Notes: generated by a model from the sequence alone, not told the origin. DNA of 20,385 bases from an uncultured Lachnospiraceae bacterium (GCA_900549995.1 URQQ01000076.1:1-20385), one strand, 5' to 3'. Counted from the stretch's first letter, positions 8,113 to 15,820 are shown. Numbers and translations: made by a program.

Positions 8113-8129
8113 ACAGTATACCAGACTTT
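8113..8129 (-). promoter_or_regulatory. possible extended -10 promoter of ppk1
   Basis: On the minus strand TGGTATACT (an extended -10 element) lies about 60 bases before the ppk1 start, without a good -35 box. A second candidate, TTGGTT then 17 bases then TAGAAT, is slightly upstream. The 223-base gap between asd and ppk1 also holds the asd terminator, so ppk1 must have its own promoter in this stretch, but the exact one is uncertain. Confidence 0.35.
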
Positions 8130-8226
8130 TCTCCGATATTCTACCACTTAACGTATTGTTAACCAAACGGGCAGCGAAAGACTCATTGTCAGCCTGCAAA
8201 AACAATTGCCGGATGATTGCCGGCAC

Positions 8227-8260
8227 AAAAATAGAGCAGCCTTTCTTTTGTCTGCTCTAT
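8227..8260 (-). terminator. rho-independent terminator after asd
   Basis: A perfect 9-bp stem ATAGAGCAG/CTGCTCTAT (8231-8239 with 8252-8260) with a 12-base loop is followed on the minus strand by TTTT. It begins about 18 bases after the asd stop codon and separates asd from ppk1. Confidence 0.85.
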
Positions 8261-8278
8261 TTTATGCTGTTCTCACTT

Positions 8279-9364
8279 TTATTTAGCTTTAATATATCCT
8301 TTTGCCGTCAAAGTCTCTGCACAGAGAACTGCTCCGCCAGCGGCACCTCTTACGGTGTTATGTGATAATCCGACAAATTTATAATCATAAACGGTATCTT
8401 CTCTCAGACGTCCGACGGAAATTCCCATTCCATTTTCAAAGTTTACATCCATAGTAACCTGTGGACGGTTATCATCTTCCAGATACTGAATAAACTGTTT
8501 CGGTGCACTCGGAAGTTCCAGTTCCTGAGGAATTCCTTTGAAGTTTACGAGTTTTTCGATCAGCTGTTCTTTCGTCGGCTTTTTCGCAAATTTTACAAAT
8601 ACGGCTGCTGTATGCCCATCCAATACAGGGACACGGATACACTGTGTTGTAATGACAGGAGAAGATGCCTTCACAATCTCCCCATTTTCTACTTTCCCCC
8701 AGATACGGAGAGGTTCCTGCTCACTTTTTTCTTCTTCCCCGCCGATGTATGGAATCACATTGCCTTCCATCTCCGGCCAGTCTTTGAATGTCTTTCCTGC
8801 TCCGGAAATTGCCTGGTATGTAGTTGCGACGACTTCTGTCGGCTCAAATTCCTTCCATGCAGTAAGAACCGGTGCATAGCTCTGGATAGAACAGTTTGGT
8901 TTTACTGCCACGAATCCGCTGACTGTGCCAAGACGCTTTCTCTGGGACTCAATTACTTCAAAGTGTTCCGGATTTAATTCCGGAATTACCATTGGTACAT
9001 CCGGTGTCCAACGATGTGCGCTGTTATTCGATACTACCGGTGTTTCCGTCTTAGCGTAGGCTTCTTCAATTGCCTTGATTTCGTCTTTCGACATGTCTAC
9101 CGCACTGAATACAAAGTCTACATCTGCTGCCACTTTCTCCACTTCATTGACATTTGCCACCACGAGGTTCTTCACCCCTTCCGGCATCGGTGTAAGCATT
9201 TTCCATCTTCCGCCTACAGCTTCTTCATATGTTTTGCCAGCAGACCTTGGGCTTGCTGCTACTTTTGTCACCTCATACCATGGATGATTCTCAAGCAGAG
9301 AGATAAAACGCTGTCCAACCATGCCGGTTGCCCCGAGAATTCCAACTTTTAATTTCTGATCCAT
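8279..9364 (-). CDS. asd: aspartate-semialdehyde dehydrogenase
   Basis: This enzyme reduces aspartyl phosphate to aspartate semialdehyde with NADPH, the branch-point step to lysine/diaminopimelate, threonine and methionine. The protein has 361 residues from ATG at 9364. The NADP-binding GATGMVGQRF is at 11-20, and the active-site cysteine is Cys158 in KPNCSIQ. Further family motifs are SNNSAHRW at 112-119, YQAISGAG at 183-190 and RVPVLDGHTA with the catalytic-region histidine. The sequence pattern (KPNCSIQ, QAISGAGKTF) is that of the archaeal/fungal-type Asd found in clostridia rather than the enterobacterial type. The frame is open further upstream to 9418, but GTGAGGAAG directly before 9364 and the family N-terminus (QKLKVGILGATG) support the shorter form. 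It has its own promoter at 9422-9450 and a terminator. Confidence 0.95.
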   Translation of the reverse strand: MDQKLKVGILGATGMVGQRFISLLENHPWYEVTKVAASPRSAGKTYEEAVGGRWKMLTPMPEGVKNLVVANVNEVEKVAADVDFVFSAVDMSKDEIKAIEEAYAKTETPVVSNNSAHRWTPDVPMVIPELNPEHFEVIESQRKRLGTVSGFVAVKPNCSIQSYAPVLTAWKEFEPTEVVATTYQAISGAGKTFKDWPEMEGNVIPYIGGEEEKSEQEPLRIWGKVENGEIVKASSPVITTQCIRVPVLDGHTAAVFVKFAKKPTKEQLIEKLVNFKGIPQELELPSAPKQFIQYLEDDNRPQVTMDVNFENGMGISVGRLREDTVYDYKFVGLSHNTVRGAAGGAVLCAETLTAKGYIKAK

Positions 9365-9421
9365 CTTTTCTTCCTCACTTCCATTGTCTTTCCGGCAAAT
9401 ACATTTGTCCGTACTCAAAAT

Positions 9422-9450
9422 ATATTAGTATAATCATGTCGAAATTGCAA
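9422..9450 (-). promoter_or_regulatory. asd promoter
   Basis: On the minus strand -35 TTGCAA (9445-9450) and -10 TAATAT (9422-9427) are separated by exactly 17 bases. The promoter lies in the gap between the argH stop and the asd start. No clear terminator precedes it, so some read-through from argH is also possible. Confidence 0.65.
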
Positions 9451-9459
9451 GACTTTTTT

Positions 9460-10836
9460 CTAATCCCTCACATATTTCTTATATTCTTTGATTACCTGTT
9501 CCATTGCTTCCTTTGAAGGCGCACCAATCGTCAAACGTCTGTTCACACAGGTTTCCATGCTGACCGCTTCATAGATGTCTTCGCCAAACACTTTGGAGAT
9601 CTTTTTGTATTCCTTCAGTGGCAGATCGTCTAAAGAACAGCCTTCTTCGATGCATTTCAATACAAGCTGTCCTACAATTCCATGGGCATCACGGAACGGA
9701 ACCCCATGATTTACAAGATAATCCGCGGCATCTGTCGCATTGGTAAATCCATTCTTCGCGCTTTCCTCCATGCGGTTTTTATTGAAACGGATCGTGCGCA
9801 GCATTCCTGTAAACAGCGCCGTACATCCTTTTGCAGTGTCAATCGCATCAAAAATCAGCTCTTTATCTTCCTGCATGTCTTTATTATACGCCAGCGGGAT
9901 TCCCTTCATTGTCGTGAGTATGGACATCAGCGCGCCATACACCCTTCCGGTTTTGCCTCTCACAAGTTCTGCAATATCCGGATTTTTTTTCTGCGGCATA
10001 ATACTGCTTCCGGTACTGAAACCATCATCAATCTCTACAAACTGGTATTCGTTTGAATTCCATGTAATAATTTCTTCGGAAAATCTGCTCAAATGCATCA
10101 TCAATGTTGACAGCGCTGCCATAAGTTCAATCAGGTAATCCCTGTCAGACACAGAATCCATGCTGTTCAGTGTCGGCCCGTCAAATCCAAGGAGCTCTGC
10201 TGTATAATCTCTGTCCAGCGGGTACGTTGTCCCTGCCAGCGCACCGGATCCAAGCGGACAGTAATTCATTCTTTTATAGATATCCTGCATTCTCAGACGG
10301 TCTCTGTGAAACATCTCAAAATACGCACCCATATGATGCGCAAGTGTAATTGGCTGAGCCTTCTGCATATGAGTAAATCCCGGCATATAAGTCTCTGTAT
10401 TTTCTTCCATGATTTCCAGAAGAACTTCCATAAGTTCCCGGATCAGCTTATCAGTCATCAAAACTTCTTCTCTTGTATACAGTTTCATGTCAAGAGCGAC
10501 CTGGTCATTTCTGCTGCGGCCGGTATGAAGCTTTTTCCCCGGATCCCCAATTCTGTCAATCAGGGTCGCCTCCACAAAACTGTGGATGTCTTCATATTTA
10601 TCAGAGATCTCAAGCTTTCCTTCCTGAACATCGGACAAAATACCTTCCAGCCCTTCAATGATCTGCTTTTTCTCATCTTCCGTCACAATCTTCTGCTTTG
10701 CCAGCATCAATACATGTGCAATACTTCCCTTGATATCCTGGGAATAGAACCTTTTGTCAAATGAAATAGATGCATTAAAATTATATACAAGCTGGTCCGT
10801 TTCTTTTGTAAAACGTCCGCCCCATAACTGTGCCAT
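9460..10836 (-). CDS. argH: argininosuccinate lyase
   Basis: ArgH splits argininosuccinate into arginine and fumarate, the last step of arginine synthesis. The 458 residues match the usual family length. It starts MAQLWGGRFTK, carries HTGRSRND at 104-111 and the GFTHMQKAQP region with the general-acid/base-region histidine at 157. The fumarase/aspartase superfamily signature GSSIMPQKKNP is at 276-286 and includes the catalytic serine loop. The ATG at 10836 follows AAGAGGAAATAATT. The gene begins only 28 bases after the stop of the upstream diguanylate cyclase, suggesting co-transcription. The usual partner argG is not adjacent within this window. Confidence 0.97.
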   Translation of the reverse strand: MAQLWGGRFTKETDQLVYNFNASISFDKRFYSQDIKGSIAHVLMLAKQKIVTEDEKKQIIEGLEGILSDVQEGKLEISDKYEDIHSFVEATLIDRIGDPGKKLHTGRSRNDQVALDMKLYTREEVLMTDKLIRELMEVLLEIMEENTETYMPGFTHMQKAQPITLAHHMGAYFEMFHRDRLRMQDIYKRMNYCPLGSGALAGTTYPLDRDYTAELLGFDGPTLNSMDSVSDRDYLIELMAALSTLMMHLSRFSEEIITWNSNEYQFVEIDDGFSTGSSIMPQKKNPDIAELVRGKTGRVYGALMSILTTMKGIPLAYNKDMQEDKELIFDAIDTAKGCTALFTGMLRTIRFNKNRMEESAKNGFTNATDAADYLVNHGVPFRDAHGIVGQLVLKCIEEGCSLDDLPLKEYKKISKVFGEDIYEAVSMETCVNRRLTIGAPSKEAMEQVIKEYKKYVRD

Positions 10837-10864
10837 AATTATTTCCTCTTTTCTCTCATGTATT

Positions 10865-11752
10865 TTATGATTTCATCTGCTTTGCACGCTTTTCTTCGTA
10901 CATCGCCAGATCTGCCTTATGAATCAGATCTTTTGCAGTGTCTTCGCTTTGCCATACTGCTGCACCTGTACTAATATATGCATGGAAGCGTTCTTTGCTG
11001 CCTTTAAACGCAATATCGCCAATCTCAGTTTCCAGTTCCCGGCGCCTCTGATGTACAGTCTCCTCAGAAGTATTTTTGAATACGAGAAGGAATTCATCTC
11101 CCCCGATTCTTGCCGCCCATATATCGTCATCTTTCTGATATTCCTTAAGCTTTGATGCCAGTTTCAGGATCACTCTGTCTCCGGACACATGGCCATATGT
11201 ATCATTAATTTCCTTAAAATCATCAATATCAATCACAACTGCCGAAATTGATGTTCTGGCTCGTCTTGCCTTTGATATATCATCGGACAGTTTCTGGCAG
11301 ACATAGCTTTTATTGTAAAGACCGGTATAATCATCGTGAACCAGAAGTTCGTTAAACCGGTGAATCAAAGATGTAATATTTTTATTGTCTCCTTTATCAT
11401 CATGAATACTGTTTACCATCAGACTTAAAGTGACATCTTTTATATACTCCAAGACATATGTCTCGTCATTGATTGTCACGGGAGTGGAAAATACAAGATA
11501 AATCATCGATTCCATATACTCAAGTTTTACAATTGTATTCTGCTCCTGAAGCGCCCGGATGGAACTGCAGTTTACGCATTCATTTTTCCTGTTCCAGACT
11601 CGATGGCACAGTTCATTATACGGAATCAGCCTGCCGTCTTCCATATCATATACCTGATGTGTGACAGGTTCAACAATCCGATAATAATCAAATAACTCCT
11701 CATTTGTACAATACTTTTTCAATGTCTTTGACATTTTTTCCATTGGGAACAT
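10865..11752 (-). CDS. diguanylate cyclase with Cys-containing N-terminal sensor-like domain
   Basis: The C-terminal part (about residues 130-292) is a GGDEF domain that makes cyclic di-GMP from two GTP. It shows DDYTGLYNKSYV, the metal-site DIDDFKEINDTYGH at 175-188, the intact signature RIGGDEF at 215-221 and ADLAMYEEK near 280-288. At the position of the inhibitory RxxD I-site the sequence is DDDI, so product inhibition through that site is probably absent. Residues 1-128 look PAS-like and contain Cys49, His50, Cys59 and Cys62 (LCHRVW...ECVNCSS), which could bind a metal or act as redox thiols. No signal peptide or membrane helix is visible, so it is likely cytoplasmic. The ATG at 11752 follows AAGGAGTAAATT. 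argH follows 28 bases downstream. Confidence 0.92.
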   Translation of the reverse strand: MFPMEKMSKTLKKYCTNEELFDYYRIVEPVTHQVYDMEDGRLIPYNELCHRVWNRKNECVNCSSIRALQEQNTIVKLEYMESMIYLVFSTPVTINDETYVLEYIKDVTLSLMVNSIHDDKGDNKNITSLIHRFNELLVHDDYTGLYNKSYVCQKLSDDISKARRARTSISAVVIDIDDFKEINDTYGHVSGDRVILKLASKLKEYQKDDDIWAARIGGDEFLLVFKNTSEETVHQRRRELETEIGDIAFKGSKERFHAYISTGAAVWQSEDTAKDLIHKADLAMYEEKRAKQMKS

Positions 11753-11815
11753 AATTTACTCCTTATATTTGCACTTTGGATCATCCCGTCTTTATTGTAC
11801 ACTTTACCACCGTGA

Positions 11816-11835
11816 CGTGATAATAGTTTATCACG
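11816..11835. repeat. 8-bp inverted repeat over the queH stop codon
   Basis: CGTGATAA and TTATCACG (11816-11823 and 11828-11835) are perfect arms around a 4-base loop and include the queH TGA stop. No U tract follows on either strand, so this is not a standard terminator. It lies about 65 bases upstream of the diguanylate cyclase ATG and could be an operator, an mRNA-stabilising 3' hairpin, or part of a leader. Confidence 0.5.
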
Positions 11836-12460
11836 ACAAGTCCTGCTTGTAAAGTTCCCGTTCACGGTATGAAAATTCGCACCCACAATAATCCTGCCGA
11901 TATAACCCATAAATCTTTGACAGTTCCACCGAACGCTGATATCCATTTTTCTTCTTAAAATCAGATGGAAGATAATCCACCTGATACTTTTTTGCAATCC
12001 GCATCCCGATTTCATTCAGCTTCTGGGCGTTTTTCATCGGACTGATCGAAAGTGTCGTTGTGAAATAATCATAATTTCCTGCTTCTGCCACAGCCGCAGC
12101 CTCCGAAAGCCTCAGGGCATAACACTGAAAACAGCGAATGCCTCCCTCCGGCAGATCTTCCATTCCTTTTGCCATCTGATAAAACTTCTCTTTATCATAA
12201 ACCCCGGCCTGAAATGAAATCGGATGCTTCGGGTTCATTGCCTGAATCAGTTCTTTTTGTTCCTTCACTCTTTTTACATACTCTTCCTCAGGATAAATAT
12301 TGGGATTATAGTAGAACACAGTGATTTGAAAATGCTCAGACAAATATTCCAGCACATAACTGCTGCACGGCGCACAGCAGCTGTGAAGAAGCAGTTTTGG
12401 GACACGTTCCTGTTTTTTCAATTCTCCAATCAGCTTTTCAAGTTCTTTCTGATAATTCAT
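11831..12460 (-). CDS. queH: epoxyqueuosine reductase QueH
   Basis: QueH reduces epoxyqueuosine to queuosine in the wobble position of certain tRNAs, as the non-cobalamin replacement of QueG. From ATG at 12460 the protein has 209 residues. The family cysteine pattern is complete: Cys28, Cys29 and Cys32 in LLHSCCAPCSS, Cys110 and Cys113 in IRCFQCYALRL, and Cys192 and Cys194 in DYCGCEFS. These are expected to hold an iron-sulfur/metal cofactor. YNPNIYPEEEY and FTTTLSISPMKN are further family stretches. An ATG four codons upstream (12472) is possible, but its ribosome site would be too close, whereas AGGATGG sits 8 bases before 12460. It has a good promoter of its own and is divergent from the ABC transporter genes. 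No other queuosine gene is nearby. Confidence 0.93.
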   Translation of the reverse strand: MNYQKELEKLIGELKKQERVPKLLLHSCCAPCSSYVLEYLSEHFQITVFYYNPNIYPEEEYVKRVKEQKELIQAMNPKHPISFQAGVYDKEKFYQMAKGMEDLPEGGIRCFQCYALRLSEAAAVAEAGNYDYFTTTLSISPMKNAQKLNEIGMRIAKKYQVDYLPSDFKKKNGYQRSVELSKIYGLYRQDYCGCEFSYRERELYKQDLS

Positions 12461-12492
12461 CTTAACTACCATCCTGTTGTTCTTAACATTAG

Positions 12493-12521
12493 ATTATACA
12501 ATGTCAGACGTTTTCAATCAA
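12493..12521 (-). promoter_or_regulatory. queH promoter
   Basis: On the minus strand -35 TTGATT (12516-12521), a 17-base spacer and a perfect -10 TATAAT (12493-12498) predict a start about 25 bases before the queH ATG. Confidence 0.75.
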
Positions 12522-12538
12522 GCACCCTTTTATGATTC

Positions 12539-12559
12539 TTTCATAAAATGAAATATACT
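12539..12559 (+). promoter_or_regulatory. putative ABC transporter promoter element with inverted repeat
   Basis: TTTCAT-AAA-ATGAAA (12539-12553) is a perfect inverted repeat with a 3-base centre. It directly abuts a -10-like TATACT (12554-12559) on the plus strand, 46 bases before the ATPase start. No good -35 is visible at the right distance. The repeat would overlap the promoter spacer and could be an operator. No TPP or other known riboswitch fold was recognised in the 130-base leader. Confidence 0.4.
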
Positions 12560-12604
12560 GATTGGTCTTATCAGGCACCCTGTTTGTGAAATGGAGGTTT
12601 CTTA

Positions 12605-13372
12605 ATGGAACATGTACTTGAACTAAAAGATATCAATTATGCATACCACACAACAGAAGGAGAGACAGAGGTACTGAAAAATATCTCTTTCTCTTTGAAC
12701 GAGGGAGAATTCGTCAGCATTGTCGGCCCTTCCGGCTGCGGAAAATCCACCCTGCTTTCTATTATTTCCGGACTTATGAAACCAGAAAGCGGCACAATAA
12801 AATTATATGGAAAAGAACTGAAAGAAAGCACAACCAATATTGGTTATATGCTGCAGAGAGACCATTTATTTGAATGGCGCACCATTTATAATAACGTGAT
12901 TCTCGGTCTCGAGATCCAGCACATGCTGACTGCCACAGCAAAGAAAAAAGCAAATGACCTGCTTGATCTCTACGGCCTTGACCAGTTTGCAGATGCAAGG
13001 CCGTCTGAACTTTCCGGAGGCATGCGCCAGAGGGCAGCTCTTATACGTACACTTGTGCTGGAACCCGATATCCTTCTGCTGGATGAACCATTTTCAGCGC
13101 TCGATTATCAGACACGTCTTACTGTTGGAGATGATATCGGACAGATTATCAAAAAAGAAAGAAAAACAGCCATTCTCGTCACGCATGACCTGTCAGAAGC
13201 GATCAGCCTGGGGGACAGAGTTATCATTCTCTCGGGAAGGCCTGCCTCTATCTGCCAGACAATACCTCTGAAGTTCGCTTCTTGTGATGACACACCTCTT
13301 GGGCGCAGAAATGCACCTGAATTCAAAACATATTTCAACCTGATCTGGGGGGAGTTAAATGGAAATGCATGA
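12605..13372 (+). CDS. ABC transporter ATP-binding protein (NitT/TauT/ThiZ type)
   Basis: This 255-residue ATPase would power an importer of the nitrate/sulfonate/taurine/pyrimidine-precursor class. All ABC motifs are intact: Walker A GPSGCGKST at 41-49, the Q-loop glutamine at 84, signature LSGGMRQRAAL at 136-146, Walker B ILLLDEP at 156-162 and switch histidine 194 in VTHDLSEA. The ATG at 12605 follows a GGAGG site. Its stop overlaps the permease start by 14 bases, implying translational coupling. Residues resembling SsuB/TauB/ThiZ (LQRDHLFEWRTIYNN) place the family, but the substrate cannot be read from the ATPase. No substrate-binding protein gene lies beside it, which is unusual for this class. 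Confidence 0.93.
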   Translation: MEHVLELKDINYAYHTTEGETEVLKNISFSLNEGEFVSIVGPSGCGKSTLLSIISGLMKPESGTIKLYGKELKESTTNIGYMLQRDHLFEWRTIYNNVILGLEIQHMLTATAKKKANDLLDLYGLDQFADARPSELSGGMRQRAALIRTLVLEPDILLLDEPFSALDYQTRLTVGDDIGQIIKKERKTAILVTHDLSEAISLGDRVIILSGRPASICQTIPLKFASCDDTPLGRRNAPEFKTYFNLIWGELNGNA

Positions 13373-14162
13373 AATGTCCGTCGGACAGAAAAACTATCTG
13401 AAAAGCCTGTTGATTCACAGGTGGATTGTAGAACTATCCCGAATTGCCATCCTCGTTCTCTTTCTGGCAGTCTGGGAAATCACAGCTGATCACGGAATCA
13501 TTGATTCCTTTATCTTCAGCAGTCCTTCTAAAATTGTACTTTGTTTCTGGTCAATGGTAAAGGATCATACCATTTTCCGCCATATCGGAATTACTTTGTA
13601 CGAAACAATCGTCAGTTTCTTTTTGACGATTTTCATCAGTGTACTTATCGCAGTACTTCTCTGGTTCAGCAAAAAACTTTCTGAAATTCTGGAACCATAT
13701 CTGGTGGTACTTAACAGCCTGCCGAAATCTGCCCTTGCCCCGCTTCTTATTGTATGGCTCGGTGCAAACCAGACAACAATTATCGTAGCCGGAATGTCTG
13801 TCGCCATTTTCGGCAGTATCTTAAGTCTCTATACCAGCTTTACAACCGTCGATCCGGAAGAAATCAAACTGATTTATACACTGCACGGAAATAAACTGCA
13901 TGCTCTCACAAAGGTCGTGATTCCTTCTTCCATTCCTTCCATCATAAGTATGATGAAAGTAAACATCGGCCTGTGCCTGGTCGGCGTAATCATCGGTGAA
14001 TTTCTTGCCGCAAGGGAGGGGCTTGGATATCTGATCATTTATTCCAGCCAGGTCTTCAAGCTTGACTGGCTCCTGATGTCCATCGTGCTGCTGTGCATTA
14101 TGGCAATGGGGCTGTATTCACTGATCAATCTGCTGGAAAGATTTTATAAAAAACGGAACTGA
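13359..14162 (+). CDS. ABC transporter permease (NitT/TauT/ThiX type)
   Basis: This 267-residue inner-membrane permease of the BPD_transp_1 family has about six hydrophobic helices. The family-specific loop LPKSALAPLLIVWLG lies near residues 120-134. The EAA-type coupling loop (LIYTLHGNKLHALTKVVIPSSIPSII) is near 175-200, followed by GVIIGEFLAAREGLGYLI. The ATG at 13359 lies inside the end of the ATPase gene behind a GGGGGGAG ribosome site. A strong terminator follows at 14198-14247, so the operon contains only the ATPase and the permease. It is most likely an importer needing a binding protein encoded elsewhere; thiamine-precursor (HMP) or sulfonate uptake are the usual jobs of such pairs, but neither is shown here. 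Confidence 0.92.
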   Translation: MEMHEMSVGQKNYLKSLLIHRWIVELSRIAILVLFLAVWEITADHGIIDSFIFSSPSKIVLCFWSMVKDHTIFRHIGITLYETIVSFFLTIFISVLIAVLLWFSKKLSEILEPYLVVLNSLPKSALAPLLIVWLGANQTTIIVAGMSVAIFGSILSLYTSFTTVDPEEIKLIYTLHGNKLHALTKVVIPSSIPSIISMMKVNIGLCLVGVIIGEFLAAREGLGYLIIYSSQVFKLDWLLMSIVLLCIMAMGLYSLINLLERFYKKRN

Positions 14163-14197
14163 CTCAACAAAGCAGGAAGCAAAATTTCCCATGTGAT

Positions 14198-14247
14198 AAA
14201 AGCCACGCCAAACCACAGGACTGCGGTCTGGCGCGGCTTTTGTTTTG
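14198..14247 (+). terminator. bidirectional terminator between the ABC operon and the zinc-finger genes
   Basis: AAAAGCCACGCCA (14198-14210) pairs with TGGCGCGGCTTTT (14229-14241; one mismatch on the plus strand, G-U on the minus strand) and is followed by TTTTGTTTT on the plus strand. On the minus strand the same stem is followed by TTTTATC, so it can also end the zinc-finger gene transcript whose stop is at 14280. Confidence 0.85.
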
Positions 14248-14279
14248 TTGATTTTCCTGGCTGCAGTCAGCATCCTGCT

Positions 14280-14984
14280 TTATTTGTAGCCGCTTCCCCC
14301 GCATTTCCAGCAGATGCCGGTTCCTTTGCAGGCGCTGCAATCGGTTGTAACTCCGAGATTCGTAATCGTTTTCAGCCCCTTACATGTGGGACACCATTTT
14401 CCCCCTTTGCATGCTCCGCATAATTCCGGTACGCTGACAGAGGGACTCTGAATAGTTCCGGCAGAAGATTCTGGTGTCCGGGATACATAGGGATAACCGG
14501 TATTGGCGTTTCCGGTATTATTTCCGCCTGTCTGTCCGCCGCAGCGTGTACAGTTACTGCCCTCACATTCGTCATACTTAAACTTGCAGGACAGTCTCGT
14601 GAACATTCCTGCTTTCAGATTATACTTGGAAGGTTTGAATTTTAAATTTTCTCTGGAAATATTATAAGTTACCATCCCCCATGGCGGAAGGACAACTTCC
14701 GATAATTTGTCATCATCCAGCTCAACTGTAAACATCTTTTTTTCTTTTCCGTCATAAACTGCAATCTTGGCATCAGACAAATGAAAAATATCATATTTAT
14801 CACTGGAGTTATAAAGATATCCTTCCAGTAAAATCCCTTTGCCATTATCATTCCACGTGAAATTCGTCGCATGATACCCTACATTGTCTGCTACTTTTTC
14901 TTTTGCAATGGTCGTCGTACACGGCATGACCAATAATAGAATTGCCTCAAAAATAAGTGCAATGTTTCGTCCGTTGATCTTCAT
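14280..14984 (-). CDS. exported protein with C-terminal DnaJ-like CxxC zinc-finger repeats
   Basis: I do not recognise this as a named gene. From ATG at 14984 (ribosome site AAGGGAGAG) it has 234 residues. Residues 1-27 look like a signal peptide (MKINGR, hydrophobic IALIFEAILLLVMP, then TTTIAKEK); the cysteine at 22 is not in a good lipobox. Residues 33-137 are predicted beta-rich (LLEGYLYNSSDKYDIFHLSDAKI) and vaguely resemble bacterial SLAP-type domains, which I hold with low confidence. Residues 133-148 add four cysteines, then a Gly/Asn/Ser linker. The C-terminus has four CxxC units: Cys189/192, 198/201, 216/219 and 225/228, two of them exact CxxCxGxG. These motifs normally bind two zinc ions in DnaJ, but no J domain exists here. 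It lies 29 bases after a similar gene and ends at the shared terminator. Confidence 0.7.
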   Translation of the reverse strand: MKINGRNIALIFEAILLLVMPCTTTIAKEKVADNVGYHATNFTWNDNGKGILLEGYLYNSSDKYDIFHLSDAKIAVYDGKEKKMFTVELDDDKLSEVVLPPWGMVTYNISRENLKFKPSKYNLKAGMFTRLSCKFKYDECEGSNCTRCGGQTGGNNTGNANTGYPYVSRTPESSAGTIQSPSVSVPELCGACKGGKWCPTCKGLKTITNLGVTTDCSACKGTGICWKCGGSGYK

Positions 14985-15013
14985 TTTTCTCTCTCCCTTC
15001 ACTGTCAGACAGT

Positions 15014-15745
15014 CTAATTTCCTCCAGTTCCACCGCACAGTGTACAGGTAGACGAACCCGTTCCTTTACAGGTTGGACACTGCACTGTCTGAGTATACTC
15101 ACCGCTTCCTGAAGTATTTCCATAGGTTGCCGTGGATTTCGTATAAAACTTTTTCCCAAGTCCCTTACAGCTTGAACACATCACGGTTCCAGCTCCCTTA
15201 CATTTGGAACAGACAGAAGCACTCCCGGAATTTGCACTTGAACTTCTTGCCGCAGACGAACTTCCGGCTGAAGAGGAAGAAGTTCCGCTGCTGCTTCCTG
15301 AACTTTCCCTGCTCTCAGCCACTTCCTTATCATAATTTTCCAGTATCCTGTCATATGCTGATTCTGCCTGTTTATTGAGTCTGTCATAACTGTCTCCGAG
15401 TCCGGTCCCCGATCCTTTCGATTCACTGCTGCTCTCCTGCGCTGATTCCTCCTGTTTCTGAGACGTGCGATTGTCAATTTCCGAACGTTCCGTTTCACTT
15501 TCTGTCTCAGGTTCGCTTTGCCAAATGTCTGGCTCTGAAGATGCCCGTGTGTTCTCCGTCTCTGTCCTTGCCGATGGTAATTCCCTTTCCACCGTATCTT
15601 CCGACGCCGCATATGAGGCGCTTCTCTCCCGGGATATGTCATTTTGTTTCCGATTTCCAAACATCGAAAAAGCGAAGACGGCAACAGCCGCACCTAATAA
15701 CACATAACCAATCTTTTTTCCAGCCTTTTTCCAAATCTCCTTCAT
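15014..15745 (-). CDS. membrane-anchored Ser-rich protein with C-terminal DnaJ-type zinc-finger domain
   Basis: This 243-residue protein has a basic N-terminus and one membrane helix at about 13-30. A long acidic and serine-rich low-complexity linker (about 36-178) follows. It is rich in Glu/Ser/Thr, with a short helical stretch at 118-145 and a nearly pure Ser/Gly/Ala run at 148-178. The C-terminus is a complete four-repeat DnaJ zinc-finger pattern: Cys179/182, 190/193, 223/226 and 234/237, in CSKCKGAG, CSSCKGLG, CPTCKGTG and CTLCGGTG. Charge distribution suggests N-in, so the zinc-finger domain is likely outside the membrane, an unusual place for it. The ATG at 15745 follows GAAGGAGGTTTCAA. 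It has its own promoter (15821-15849) and is followed 29 bases later by the related exported gene. Function is unknown; a periplasm-like thiol or metal chaperone role is only a guess. Confidence 0.72.
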   Translation of the reverse strand: MKEIWKKAGKKIGYVLLGAAVAVFAFSMFGNRKQNDISRERSASYAASEDTVERELPSARTETENTRASSEPDIWQSEPETESETERSEIDNRTSQKQEESAQESSSESKGSGTGLGDSYDRLNKQAESAYDRILENYDKEVAESRESSGSSSGTSSSSAGSSSAARSSSANSGSASVCSKCKGAGTVMCSSCKGLGKKFYTKSTATYGNTSGSGEYTQTVQCPTCKGTGSSTCTLCGGTGGN

Positions 15746-15820
15746 TTGAAACCTCCTTCTCCCTTTTGAACAAAGATATTATTTTTTCATCCGTCTGATC
15801 CATGTCTTATGTATACTCTC

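Noticed and set aside
8056..8226. 57-residue N-terminal extension of polyphosphate kinase
   Set aside because: No similarity to PPK1, no ribosome site at 8226, and the extension would run through the promoter region; the ATG at 8055 has a good ribosome site and the family N-terminus.
9365..9418. 18-residue N-terminal extension of aspartate-semialdehyde dehydrogenase
   Set aside because: The extension is charged and non-family, and contains the ribosome site GTGAGGAAG used by the ATG at 9364.
12473..12604. Possible TPP riboswitch before the ABC transporter (expected if it were ThiXYZ)
   Set aside because: I found no THI-box consensus such as CTGAGA or the conserved ACCTGA element in the leader, so thiamine regulation is not supported.
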